Source: Aaosphaeria pasadenensis (Eukaryota > Ascomycota > Dothideomycetes > Pleosporales). From it: DNA of 64,000 nt. Shown here in pieces: positions 11,501 through 23,406 of the stretch. The position numbers and the translations under genes were made by a program. The notes under the pieces were generated by a model. That model had not been told where the DNA came from. It was given only the letters and a program-made list of their open reading frames with translations, and made no database searches. Numbering within the stretch: the stretch's first letter is position 1; every line of letters starts with the position of its first letter. Location: NCBI GenBank assembly GCA_022813625.1, contig JAKLMB010000007.1:1054001-1118000 (forward strand), given 5' to 3'.

Positions 11501-14500
11501 CAGATGTACGCAGGTGCTTTGAATATCATACTTTGTCACTTTTATACGTCATCGGTTCGAGTCCAACACTAATGAGACGCACATTGCAATTCTTGCCAGG
11601 CGATGTCATTGTTTCTCCTAGTGGACAATTATTTGTGATGTGTTTGTCTAGACCTACGCGCCAAAGCTTCGCACGGGCCGTTGGACAGAGGTCACTATCC
11701 GATAAACTGAGTGACGTACGAGTACATTCAACTTCAAAGAGAGAATTGAGGACGCGGGACTTGAAGAATATTGTGATATTGGATGAAGTATGTGCGAAGC
11801 ACCATTGGTGTAGGAAAAGTATGACGAAAATCGTCATACTCACCCGGTAGCTGTTTTTGAGGCCCCATCATCTTCACCTTTGTAAAGCTTCCTCGCCGAC
11901 TCTAGTAGACTTGCTGGAATTACATACCACAGAAAAAACTATGATCTATCAAGAACAGCAATCTTTGCATCTGACGAGGATAATTGGCATCAGAGTAGAG
12001 ACCTTGGTACAAGTATTTTAACTCGGGCGCAAGGCTGCTGCTCCTGATAGAGCTAGGCGATCCTGAATTTATTCAAGAGTACGGAGTGCTCCGTACCTAT
12101 TCGACATCCTACTTCTCGACGTTTCCATCGTCAGGGACAACAGAATGCGAGACAGCATTTGTATGATCATCGAAACCCCAGGAACCAAAGGGCCCTGACC
12201 CTGGCATGAACTACACGCGAGAGATCTACACCTGATGCGTATCTTCTCATCGGCCAATTGATAGATCGATTTACGCACGGTGACGGGTCTACGCAGAGAT
12301 GGTAAGGAAAAGCGCTGTGGATGATGATGATTTACCTCGTACCTTTGACCATGTGGGCATTGAGATCGATCAGATGTCGACGATCGAAGCTATTCCATTC
12401 TGGGCACCTCGCTTATCTGATAGTTGAGTTTATCCTGCTTACCAACGTGATGATCCCTGCAACCCGACAATCATCGGGCGAGTAGGCCAAACTCTCTCTT
12501 CTCTCTGTCTTCGTCTCTAACTACCTCTACCTACCCATTCACCACCCACTCACCACCCACTCCACTCTCCAAGTTGCCAACCTCTCGGTACTCCGTACTG
12601 CTTCTATGTCTAACCTCAGGCTCCAACTGCCTATGACCCACCACTAAAAATGTCTAAAGCCACTTACAATACTCCGTACAGGTACTTGCGATTCCTTTGT
12701 ATTACAGGAACTCCAGGAAGCTACTTGGTGCTTTCTCCCTAAGCGTGAGCACCTCGCAATAAGCTCTCCACATGTCCAGGTTCCCGTCACTTTCAGCATA
12801 CCAACGATACGAATACCTCGTATGTGCTTTCGAGCGTTGGTGAGGGTTGGACACTGGCTGTAAGAGCTACTAGAGTAGCTATCAGCAACAAGAACCATGG
12901 TATTGTATTGAGGGGTTCGGGCCACCACGGGCCCAGATCTGCAGTTGAAGCGCCAGTCGGAGAGGCCTCCTCCTCCTCTGGCGCACTGGTTCACCCAGCG
13001 TCGCGCTAAATGGAGGTCTGCACGGGCGTGCGTGATCTCGCGTTTCGTACTTGTAGAGACAAAAAGCGAACGTGTGCTCGATCTCTAATGAAGGCTCGGC
13101 GCTGGCAGCTCATCGCGAATGCGAGTCGGACGCGGTACAATTACAAGTACAAGTAGCATCGCTTAAATCGGACTTGGGAGATAGAGTACCACGAGTCACG
13201 ACAGCCAAATAGACATCTGCTAGCAGACTGACCTGACATCCGAACTCCCCCTACACTATCTATCTATTGCTTGGGCGAACTTCTCCAGGAGCGTCCGTGA
13301 AATGCACTCTGGTCGTGTTGGCACACAGGATCCTATTGGGACTAGGGGGCCATCGTTTGGCAACGCAGCTATCGGCTGTTGAAGGCACCATCCCCATGCC
13401 AGTTGGTGTCTTCCTGCTGCAGTCGGGGAGAACTCAGAACTCCAACGACCTTCCGCGATCCTACTCGTAGGAAGGCGAACGAGTTGGCACAGCTTTCTGG
13501 GGTTCCTCTTTCTCCAGTTTCTACCTCGTACTATCCGAAGTGTATCTTCAGATGAAGATCCTAGATCCTCGTCTATCTAGGTCGCAGGGAATAATGAGAT
13601 TCTAGCGCAGCAAACGGAGCAACGATCGTCAGAGTAGCTGTTCAGTGCGAGAGACTGATTTGATCTGGCAATATGGGTGAGATTTCCGGAGTGGTAGATC
13701 TAGATAACTAGCCTCCCATATGGTCGCAGGCATAATACCTCCACAATTCGTCACTGAGAGCGTCCGCGGAGCAGGTGTTCGATCTCATAGGCGCGACATG
13801 GACATGTGCCGTTCCTTTCGCCACTCTGCCCTGCCTCTCTATTGCTCTTTCTCCTCCACGGCAAACCCATATCAACTGCCCTTGCTCGCGCACATTGCCT
13901 CTCAATTGTTCTACTCATCAACGTTTCATACACCACAAATCTACTGCTAAGGCCATACGGAGTACAGGCTTTCTCTTCTGTTGGAAGCCTACAAATATCC
14001 CAAAGAAAGCAATTGTTTCCATCCGCCAACGACTTGTACATAATTGTGGCCCCAACTCTTCTTGTTATTAGACAAGTCTGCGGGCACTGGAGCAAAGTCA
14101 ACGATTTTACGACCAAATTTACCATCAGGATTATCTGCATCTCAGCAGAAGTGCGAAGTCCTCAATCGATCACATCCAACATTCTTGCTGCAAAGCAAAG
14201 GAAGTGTGTGCCATTGCCAGCACCAACACCAGCTGGCGAACCCTAGCAATCCTGTCCGCCTAGAGAGCCCTACAGGGTTCCAAGTAGACAGTTACCGCGA
14301 CCTACGCTTGCTCCCGCCCGCCGGCCATCGACGCTTCGACACATCGACCCATCCATCGAGACATCGAACTCTTTTCCCCATCGGCGCCGGATGCGAAGCC
14401 AACATAGCTTTTCTCGATCCCCAAACCCCCGTACAAAGTACTTGACCATCTCACTCCCGCTCGCACCCCCTTCGATTCCTGTTCGAATCGACTCGCCGTT

Positions 14501-15044
14501 CACCTTCCCACTTCAATCTACTGTCCGCTTTAGCTGCTTCGCCTACGAGTATTAATTACCCATATTTTTTTTCTTTTCTTCCTTCTCGTCCGAATCGGTT
14601 GTGTCGATTTCGTCCCCTGGTATCGGAGGCGCATCCACTTTAGCTCCCATCATCCTCGGGCTCATTATTGTTAGGCCAACAACCGCCCACCTACCCACCA
14701 CCAATCCACCAACCCAGTTGTACTTGACCATTTCCCCCCCCCCCCCGGCTCAAGAGCTCAGCAGTTGGTTACTTTCTCTTTTCCCCTCACACTATCTACA
14801 ATCAACTCTATCATCCGCTTCCCTCTTCTCACTTCTCTTCCTCCCCCTCGTCTTCCTTGCCACCGTTCCACGTTGCATTCCTTGTTGCAACTGTCGGTTG
14901 CTGTGTTGTTATCATCGCAATACCTTATTTTTCCCTCCGTGCTGTCGAACCAGGAAGCCTCGCATTTGCTGGTCCTAAGCTGGTACTACCGCCAGACCGT
15001 TTTCGCGCATTTGCCACAGCACTGCTCGACCACAACTGTAAACC
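8598..15044. other. 6.4 kb gene-free region including a long pyrimidine-rich leader
   Basis: No ORF here has domain content or supportable splicing. The region holds five exact TACGGAGTA/TACTCCGTA motifs (11418, 12589, 12670, 13956 and, as part of a palindrome, about 12079). From about 12,480 and again from 14,500 the plus strand becomes strongly C/T-rich, including a C-run near 14736, which looks like promoter and 5' leader of the gene starting at 15045. No transposase, reverse transcriptase or long terminal repeats were seen. Confidence 0.55.
12079..12096. repeat. Perfect palindrome GTACGGAG-TG-CTCCGTAC
   Basis: Eight-base arms around a two-base spacer, in non-coding DNA. It is an expanded version of the TACGGAGTA motif scattered through the window's intergenic DNA. 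Confidence 0.8.
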
Positions 15045-16436
15045 ATGCCTCCAATCCGTAGTGTCGCGCCTATGAAGCCGATGAAGACTGAGCGCACGCA
15101 TGAAGAAAACCAAGAACGGTAAGACTATGGTCAATTACCTCTGGCATAGGTCTAATTCTAACGTTGTCCCATCAGAGCTTACATCGCTGCATCTAGACGC
15201 AGTGACCGGAGTCTCGAGGCGCGCATTGAGTCTGCGCGTCGAGCTTCAGAAATTCACAAGAAAAGAACAGGGCGCGGTCTTCGCGTTACTGAGCAAGATG
15301 TCATTAACGAAGAAATGTACGAAGAGGAGGATGAAGACATGCCATCACAGTATCAACGACTTAGTGCACATCTTCACACTAATTCGATGTTGTTCAACCG
15401 TAAACTTCAGGATTACATCGCGACACAAGCCGCCGTCCGACAGTCCTTTTATGCACAATATCAAAACCAGCCGCTTGCTCTCGGGCACGGTCAGTTCTCA
15501 TCTAATGTTTCCCGAAGCCAGCTCTCGCAAGGGGTAAACCCATTCATGCATCAACAGATGCCCCCACCTCAAACTGTCAACCAGGCCCCTCAAAATTTCG
15601 GGCAGAACCAACAGCCGTACACACCACAGATGTATCCTTATTCTATTCCACAAAGGCCCAATGCACATCAAAGATCAGCGTCGTTATCCGTTGCTCCGCA
15701 TATGGCCGGTTACCAAAACCCCTCACAAACCTCCACAGGTGGAGCTACTACACCGGGTGAAGAGCAGAGGAGATTGTCACTGCCGCCGCAAATGCTCGAG
15801 CAGGCCTCCCATAATTTTTCCGAATCACAGTCACGTCCGTCGCCATCACGATCCAACACATCCCAAAGCGTACATAACCACGCCGGTTCTCCGCAGCTCA
15901 CCCACTCTGCTACTACAAACAGTCCTCCTTCAGTGCAATCGACACCAACCTTGGCTGCAGGTGCGACCCCAGGCACCACAACGCCGATGAACTTTTCCAA
16001 CGGGCAACTGCTCCAATCCAACTTGTTCTCTATGTCTCTACCACCTGAGTCTCAACAGCTCGTTGCACCAGCTCTTGACCCGAAGGATCCGACTGCAGCT
16101 ATGTTCATGGCGGGTAGTGAGAATATCCCCATGCCCATGCTAACTTACCATTACAACCCCAACTTGTCGCCCAAGTCGTCACAGATGGCCACTACCGTCA
16201 CACCCAGTATGACTGTCTCGAACGATGATATTAGCATGGAAAAGTCGCGGCACGCCCTTGACGGGGTTCCCTCCGCAGACCCTAGTGTCTCAGACGACAT
16301 GATGTTTTCTTCTATGATGGCATCTAACCTGTCGTTTGATCTAGGCAGTCAAGACGATCTGTTCCAGAGTATGGGTCTTCCCCAGAGCCAAGAAGAGTAT
16401 GATCCCAGTATATTCTTGGATTTTGATCAGTCATAG
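15045..16436 (+). CDS. Fungal conserved Gln/Pro/Ser-rich putative transcriptional regulator (RfeG-like)
   Basis: Two exons (15045-15118, 15176-16436; intron 57 nt, GTAAGA) encode 444 residues. Residues about 20-110 form a charged helical block conserved across Pezizomycotina as I recall the family: ENQERAYIAASRRSDRSLEA, then a basic segment with IHKKRTGRGLRVTEQDV and an acidic MYEEEDEDMP motif. The rest is disordered and rich in Gln, Pro and Ser, as in activation or repression domains, and ends in a short acidic tail with DPSIFLDFDQS. This resembles proteins annotated as putative transcription factor RfeG, but no DNA-binding fold is visible and the function is inferred. The very long C/T-rich leader suggests regulated expression. 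Confidence 0.75.
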
Positions 16437-18557
16437 TCGATTCAATTTTGGAGCAGATGGTCATAATACTGGGATGGGTGTTGCGGCGTTACATGACTAT
16501 CATGAAATACCCACTTTTGATTTCGAATTGGCCTTATCATGGTTCTCAAATACGAGACAATTCGATTCGATTACACTGTGCTTGTATAGTTGTACATACG
16601 ATCTTTTCGAAGTTTTTGGGTGGTATGCTATCTAGTCCCCCTTTTTGTTTCTTCTCAATCCTTCTCAGTTTCGAAAGGACGAGGTTGCACGACGCCGACC
16701 CGACAGATGTCTTCTCTTCGCAGAAAGCGGTGATTTATGGAGTTATCAAAATGTTTTACATGGGAGATCTGGGATCACGGGATACAAACGATTATATTTT
16801 ATGGCTGGACATAGTTTACACACCTGGGATGTATATGGAGTTCCTCAGGGCTTTGCACATAGCGACTCATGAAACACGTCGCAAGAAATAATACATAATT
16901 TTCCTAAAGCATCTCTCAAAACTCATCAAGTATCCAAGAAGTTCTGGTTGCACACGGGCACAACGACCAACGGCTGACAGCAAGACGGACGGGTGGGAAA
17001 TGGTGGCGACACGGAACGGCTAATACCCATTATGCAAGTAGGCTGAATGGGATGGATCACGGATTACGAGTGCAGGCATCAGAGCACTACGCATGCATAA
17101 CTTCGCACTCGAGGGAAGGTGACGATTCACCAGTTACACAACACACCCAGAGGCTAAGACCTCGAACTGAGAGGCCTGCTACCAGACCGACCGAACTAAC
17201 TCTGTGTGTACAGTACGGACGAACCCAGGCCACGATTTGATCTCATCATTGGACCCTTGAAACTCCTGGGCCCTAGACTTGCACCGTTTCTACCACTTAC
17301 ATCACCATCTTCAACGAACAACGGATGGACAAGCACCCGCCGCTAGTGACCGTTTCCCGTTCGCTGGAAATATGAGCCGGCTTTACAATAATGATCATTG
17401 CCAGATCTGCGACCCAAGATCTATACGTTGATCCCTCCCGCTACTGTACGGAGTTGCACCCTTCTTTCGGCCTCGCGTACGACACGGCAGGTCTCATTAT
17501 CTGGGTCACTGTTGTGTCACTCTTGTGAAAATGTCAGCAGTGAAACATGAAATATCGGGTCGGCTTTGTGCTTGATGGCAGCTTTAAGCTACCACTGTGC
17601 CGGGTCCATTGGCACTTGTTGCATCGCAAGCGACCTCTTGCCGTCCTGACACCTGTGGCGAACATGGCTACTTCGAGGTTTGTGAATATTCCCCACATCG
17701 ATAGAAAATTTCTCTTTAAAGTTCTAATAGCCAGAAAATCGTGTGGGCTCTTTTGAGGCTTCAGGTTACTTAGCATCGAGGCTCGAGCAATGTAATAACC
17801 AGGAAGCTTAGTGCTTGTAGTCCAGCCATTTCAGTCCTGTACTCCACCTTACTCTCTTGGAATTGAATGAAGCAGCCTCTATCAGTTGTCGAGTCTTTAG
17901 CAGCTCCCGTATTACTGTTGCTGTAGCACTTCAGAATCATGTTACGAGGACACGGCCACCTCCCCGTACATGGCTGCTACTCCTATTTGGACCACTTGAC
18001 CCCGACGGTCGCAACCAAATCTTCCCCTAAGATTGTGGTCAATCATAGCTAAAATGCGTTATCACCACTGATGATATTACCACCAGTAACTTGTGTGCGA
18101 TCATTGCCAGCGTCGTCACTGAACTATAGTACTACAAATGGCTGAAAGAGGCGCCACTTGTCAGTTGCCGTACTCAATCAAAAGCCCGTCTCCCGTTATC
18201 GTCACTCACCATTCAATGTTGCAGAACAGGTGTCGTTCGGAGTGACCGCTACTAGGTTGCTCAGGAATCCAATTCCCCATTCATTGATCATGATTCACGC
18301 CATGACAATTTGATAACGGCTGTCATTATCGTCCATCATCTTGCGGCTCTTCCTATGTAACCCGGGTATTCCAGGTGGCCATTCTGTGTACACTAGGCAG
18401 ATCATCAGGCACAGTATTCGTTAATTAAACGGGCGGATCTTGACACCAAAATGCAACTTTCCGTTTCATAGAGCACCGATAGCTAGAAAAGGCCATTTTT
18501 AACATGGTTTCTGTTGCTGACCATTCAAGCACACCACATGCAGTCGTTCAACTTCCC
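16437..18557. other. Intergenic region
   Basis: No supportable gene. Short open frames on both strands lack start context, splice signals and recognisable motifs. Confidence 0.55.
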
Positions 18558-18565
18558 TATATATA
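18558..18565 (+). promoter_or_regulatory. TATA box candidate of the mucin-like gene
   Basis: TATATATA lies 131-138 nt upstream of the start codon at 18696, a spacing similar to the TATA candidate of the secreted cysteine-rich gene. Confidence 0.45.
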
Positions 18566-18695
18566 GTCCTGTCTGCCTCAACAGTGTGTTCCGTGTAGGT
18601 ACAGCGGCGTTGAGTTGACTAGGCTTCTCTCTTTTACACCCCGTTCGTTTGGTGTTTTTCTCTCTCGTTGGTAGCCGGCTTGCTCAGTGTTCGTC

Positions 18696-21588
18696 ATGAA
18701 GCCTATAGGTATCGCTCTCCTGGCCATCGCCGTGACTTTCGTTAGCGCTGATGATTTGCCGTGTAAGTTTGGATCATCCACATCGCTGATTGATTCTTCC
18801 TCAAGTTGGACTTCCATCTCAAATGATGTCCCTGCGAACTTTATTGTAGTTCTCTCGTTAATTTATGTGGTAACATAGATCATATTCCTAAGGGTTTGAA
18901 ACCCCGATACTATTCATCGTACCCACCGCCTTATTACCCACCTTATCCAAGCAGTTCAACATCGGACGAAGATGTACCTACATCAACACCAAGCAGTAGC
19001 AGCAAAACAAGCACGAGAAGTGTATCTTCTAGCAGGGCTCCAGTTTCAGAGACCACTTCCTCGTCATCGTCGACCAGCGCTCAGCGACGGACTTCGTCCG
19101 CTCGCAGCACCATAACTATCACCACCACCACTGTCATTACGACTACGCCGATTGTGACAATTTCGTCATCATCATCTTCGTGGACATCGACTCTGGTCTC
19201 ATGTACGTTAGATGGCGTTGGTCTTCTTTTGTTACAACATTCCTTAATCTACTCATTCTCTCCTGACTTCGTTGACCACTCATTCTCCCACAGCCAACTC
19301 TTCTGCCATTACTTCCACTAGTGTTACGACGGATACCACGGCAAGCTCATCTTTCACAGCCACTGAGAATTCCACTACGTCTGCAACTGGATCGACAGGT
19401 AGCATAACAAGCTCTGCTTCTAGGAACAGCACAACGTTTTTGTCAACTACAACTACTGCTTCAACTGGTACAATCACGAGCTCAGCTTTTACAAGCAATT
19501 CTACTACAACTGGGTCTACAGCTATTTCGACAGGTAATACAACCACTCCTATTTGGACGAACAGCACAACGTTTTTCCCATCTACGACAACAGCTTCGAC
19601 AAATACAATCACAAGCTCGACTTTCACAACCAATTCTACTTCTACCGAGTCTGCAACTACCTCGACAGGCACCATAACAAGCTCTGCTTGGACGAACAGC
19701 ACAACGTTCTCATCTACCGCGACGATTTCTACGGACTCGACAACAAGCTCAGCATTGACGACCAACTCAACGTCAACTAGCTCTGCAACTGCTCCCACGG
19801 GCACCACAACAAGCTTTTCTTGGACGAACAGCACAACATTTTCGTCTACTGCAACTTCTTCTACGAGCTTCTCAACCAGCTCGGCATTGACAACCAATAG
19901 TACCTTGACCAGTTCGGCAACTGCCCCGACTGATACCACGACGAGCTCCGTATTCACAACCAACTCCACGTCCACTAGGTTCGTGACTACGAACAGCACC
20001 ACCATACCGTTGACCACTTCAGTACCTACATCGGGTTCATCAGGTTTATCAAGCTCATCTACTTCACCACCTCCTTTTGCAAACACTACTACTACCTCTT
20101 CAGCACGGAGTTCTAGAACCGGAACGATTACTCTTCCCTCCACTCATTCCACAACTTCGGAGTATCCCGATGAAAGCAGTACTGGCCCTTACCCTAGTAC
20201 AACTGAATCGTTCTCTTCATCATCCCTGGAGTCTACTTCTTGCATCAGCAGCAGTGTCGTAAACACCACTAGCGTTCCGTCCATGTCAATACCCACTACA
20301 TCTCGTAACGACAGAACTCCTTCTCCACGATCAAGCTCAAGCGTGAAGTCATCCAGTGGCTCGGTAATACCTTCCACCAGTACCACTCTCTCCTTCTCGA
20401 CAACAATCATTTCATCGAGCAGCACTAGCTCTAGCCGTGCAACAACCCAAACATCCCAGTCTAGTTCTTCCTCGACTCCAGATTTGACAAGCGTATGTGT
20501 GTTGAGCAGTGTACAGAAAAAAAACTAACGACTATAGTCTACTACTACACGTACGCCTTCGTCTACGAACAGGCCCACAAGTTCCACGTCTACAACATTC
20601 AGAAGAAGTACGAGCGGGCTCACTTCTTCTACATCTAGCACCTTCTTGCTCCCAACGACACGATCATCCTCATCCTCGTCGATCTTGCCATCCTCTTCGT
20701 CGTCGGCATCATCATCCTTGACCTCATCCTCTTCCTCGCGTTCTTCCTCAACCTCGTTGACATCTTCGAGGTCGTCCACAACGTCTTCACGGTCCCAATC
20801 CGACGACCCCACTCCAACTCCGTCTTCATCATCGACCCGATCATCGACCCGGTCATCGACTCGGTCGTCGTCGACGTCATCGTCAAGGAGTGTCTTCACC
20901 TCAACCACTCGTTCTAGATTGAGCTCTAGAACATCCTCCTCAGTCTCATCCACATCTTTCACAGATGCTACAAATATTTCATCGTCCACGAGTTCCGCCG
21001 GTCACCCATACCCTCCATCATCTTCCCCGTCGACGTCGGAGCCGACGAGCTTCACGGATGCAACACGCATCTCCTCTTCACCTACTCCTACCACCCCACC
21101 TTCGCCGACGAAATCATATTACGGAGGTGACAAGACTGATACGATTACCGAAGATTCCGAATCCACGGCTACAGAAGCTACACGGATCAGCTCCAGTCTC
21201 AGCACCTCGTCAACATCAATTGCGTCCTCGTCCACCTTCAAGACGAGCACCCGCAGGACGCTTAGTCGATCCTCAACCACGACCGATGAAGCCGAGCCCA
21301 GCACCACAGGCCCTTACTATCCTCCCGAGCCAACCTATACGCCCTACAAGGCATACCATCCCGAGAACGGGAAGAAGTCAAGCATTGGTATGCGAGGCCT
21401 GCACGCCTTCAAAAGCTTTTGGGATACCGAACACAAGGATATCGGCACAGATAAGGCAGACGACGTAAAGCATAAAGCGAAGAGAGCCATGGTGAGTTTC
21501 CCATTCGACCGTTGATATGACCCAATGTACGTAGACATATATTGACGGTTCTCTCTTTGTGATATAGGCTGGGCAATGGTATGTTTAG
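18696..21588 (+). CDS. Mucin-like Ser/Thr-rich secreted protein with 45-residue repeats
   Basis: Five exons (18696-18762, 18879-19202, 19294-20492, 20538-21491, 21568-21588) encode about 854 residues. Residues 1-18 are a signal peptide (MKPIGIALLAIAVTFVSA). A short Tyr/Pro-rich segment follows, and then more than 700 residues dominated by Ser and Thr with many N-x-S/T sites, the hallmark of a heavily O- and N-glycosylated wall or matrix protein. Four repeats of 44-45 residues lie in exon 3. The last about 60 residues are different: a Pro/Tyr patch, then a basic, Lys-rich stretch with no hydrophobic GPI signal. It may be a secreted adhesin or wall filler. No globular domain was recognised. Introns of 116, 91, 45 and 76 nt all keep the Ser/Thr frame open. 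Confidence 0.75.
19425..19959 (+). repeat. Four 132-135 bp tandem repeats within the mucin-like gene
   Basis: The AACAGCACAACG core recurs at 19425, 19560, 19695 and 19827, giving spacings of 135, 135 and 132 bp. Each unit encodes about 45 Ser/Thr residues around an Asn-Ser-Thr-Thr-Phe motif. Such arrays commonly change copy number between strains. Confidence 0.8.
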
Positions 21589-22502
21589 ATGGATGGGTAT
21601 GTATCGGCGTTGTGGTGGGAGTATCATTGGGGTGACGTAATGAGGTTTACTTTCTTCGAGTCTTGTGTATTGGTTATGCATGTGAGCTGCTTGACTTAAA
21701 AAGATGTTTTCACTTCGCTTCTCTACAGTCCTTACTTGCTTAATAGAGACCGGTTTATTTCTTCTTGTCCTTCTACTTTTCTTTCCATTTGATGTATTAC
21801 TATGTGAAAACACTTTCGGATTTGATAAATGACCGCGCTATCTACTGATTTGTGATTCACGATATCATTACTTACATTGTGAGGGTTGATCTTTGCTGTG
21901 ATCTGATCTTAGGGTCCCTAGGTTTCAAAGGTGTGATCCAATAGTTCAGCTTACCACAACAGAGAGCTGTGGCTTTATTCAACCCTTAGTCTATTACTAT
22001 CTGAGGGCAGCAAGAAGGCGAGTTGTGATACACACGTAGTCGGTCAGCCAGCACGTCTTTCTTGCATATAGTGACACCAAGACAACTCTAAGAATGTATT
22101 CATCCTGGATAACATTCATAGCATACTATATACTTAAAATGACAGTGTCCAATTTACCCCTACCCAAGAAGAAGCAAGACACACCCACTCGACGCTTGAC
22201 TTTGGAAACCAGTTCCACTATCGCTATGAGCCCCGGTCCTACGCCGAATTCCCCGTATTCGTAAGAGTTTTCCGTCATCATTGACACATTGGTCTCGAGT
22301 TGCACGGCCTCGTCCGTGCCTAATCCTGCCACCCACGCCAAAGTTCTCAACTTCAAAGGCAACAACTCGACGACCTATCCTCGCAAACCTTCTCTCAGTA
22401 CACTGCCTAAGTCCGACTTCGAAACAGACAGCCCACCATACACTTGAACGTCTCTAAACCTCCTAGTCCTCTCGAAGTGAGTGAACCCTCAAGTCCGCCC
22501 CC
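21589..22502. other. Convergent 3' intergenic region
   Basis: Between the mucin-like gene (plus) and the four-TM protein (minus). No gene is supported. Confidence 0.55.
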
Positions 22503-23406
22503 TCACACCTTCAACAAAGCCGTCTCCTCACCAACCCTCGTCTCCAAGCTCTCCCTCGGCACAGCATCCTCATCGAGGTCACCATCAGCAATGACATCAG
22601 CATTGCCAGTCTCGTTCTGATTGTCAGCAGCGTTAGCATTAGCATTGACATCTGCGCCCGCACCAGCCTCCTCCTCGTCCCTGAACCCGGTCTCGGCGAG
22701 CGCAGTGTACGCGTGGCCGCCGCTGCCACCGACGGTCCTGGTAGCTTGGGGAGCGGAACGCGCCGCGACGTTGTGGCCGCAGTTGGGGCACTCGACCTCG
22801 GACTTCTTGCAGAACTTGCAGTAGTCGGCGATGCTGCCAATGAAGGTGATCAGGTGGTGGAGTGCGAAGTAGGCGTGGATGTACCTGTGGAGGTGTTTGC
22901 GTTAGCCACGATTGGGGATGTATCATTATGGATATAGAGACTGAAAGGGGTTGGGATGTTGTTGGACGGGCTTACATGTTGGCGAAGACGAATGGAATGA
23001 AGAAGGACTCTGCAACGCCTGCGGCACGACTCCACTGCAGTCTCGAGAGCTCCCGGGACATGAAGGGGATGAGAAATCCGACATATAGACCAAATGCAGT
23101 GAGGTCAACGAGGGGGGAAAGCAAGATCCGCCAGAGGAGGTTGACCCTTCGCTCGTTGTTGTGAACGGAGCTCTGCTTTCGGTGGGCGGCGTAAAATGCA
23201 ACTGATGTGATTGCAGAGAGAATCGTAGTCAGAAGGACGGGAATACCGAAGCCATTGAAATCTCTATTATCGTAACCGTAGTAGTTATAGTTATATCGAT
23301 TGGAGGTTGAGAGGATCACGACCAGGAGGATGAATGAGGGTAGAGTATTGAAGGCGAGGACGCCACGGAGGGGTCCCTCGCCTCTTGCAGATCGAAGTGG
23401 TGCCAT
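22503..23406 (-). CDS. Four-TM membrane protein with zinc-ribbon-like cysteine tail, unknown function
   Basis: Two exons (23406-22976 and 22884-22503; intron 91 nt, GTAAGC donor, CTAAC, CACAG) encode 270 residues; the start is the first ATG (MAPLRSARGEG). Four hydrophobic segments are visible: around TLPSFILLVVIL, IPVLLTTILSAITSVAFY, LLSPLVDLTAFGLYVGFLIPF, and a fourth crossing the splice junction (ESFFIPFVFANM then YIHAYFALHHLITFIG). Directly after comes YCKFCKKSEVECPNCGHNV, two CxxC knuckles like a zinc ribbon, then an acidic, Asn/Ala-rich tail of about 70 residues. Topology predicts the cysteine tail in the cytosol (inference). No named family was recognised. Confidence 0.75.

Noticed and set aside
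11562..11590. GGTTCGAGTCC, a perfect B-box-like sequence
   Set aside because: Flanking bases do not form a T stem, and no acceptor, D or anticodon arm could be found. Probably chance or a fully decayed tRNA.
19280..20143. 287-residue Val/Glu-rich open frame on the minus strand
   Set aside because: Complement of the Ser/Thr-rich repeats of the mucin-like gene, not an independent gene.
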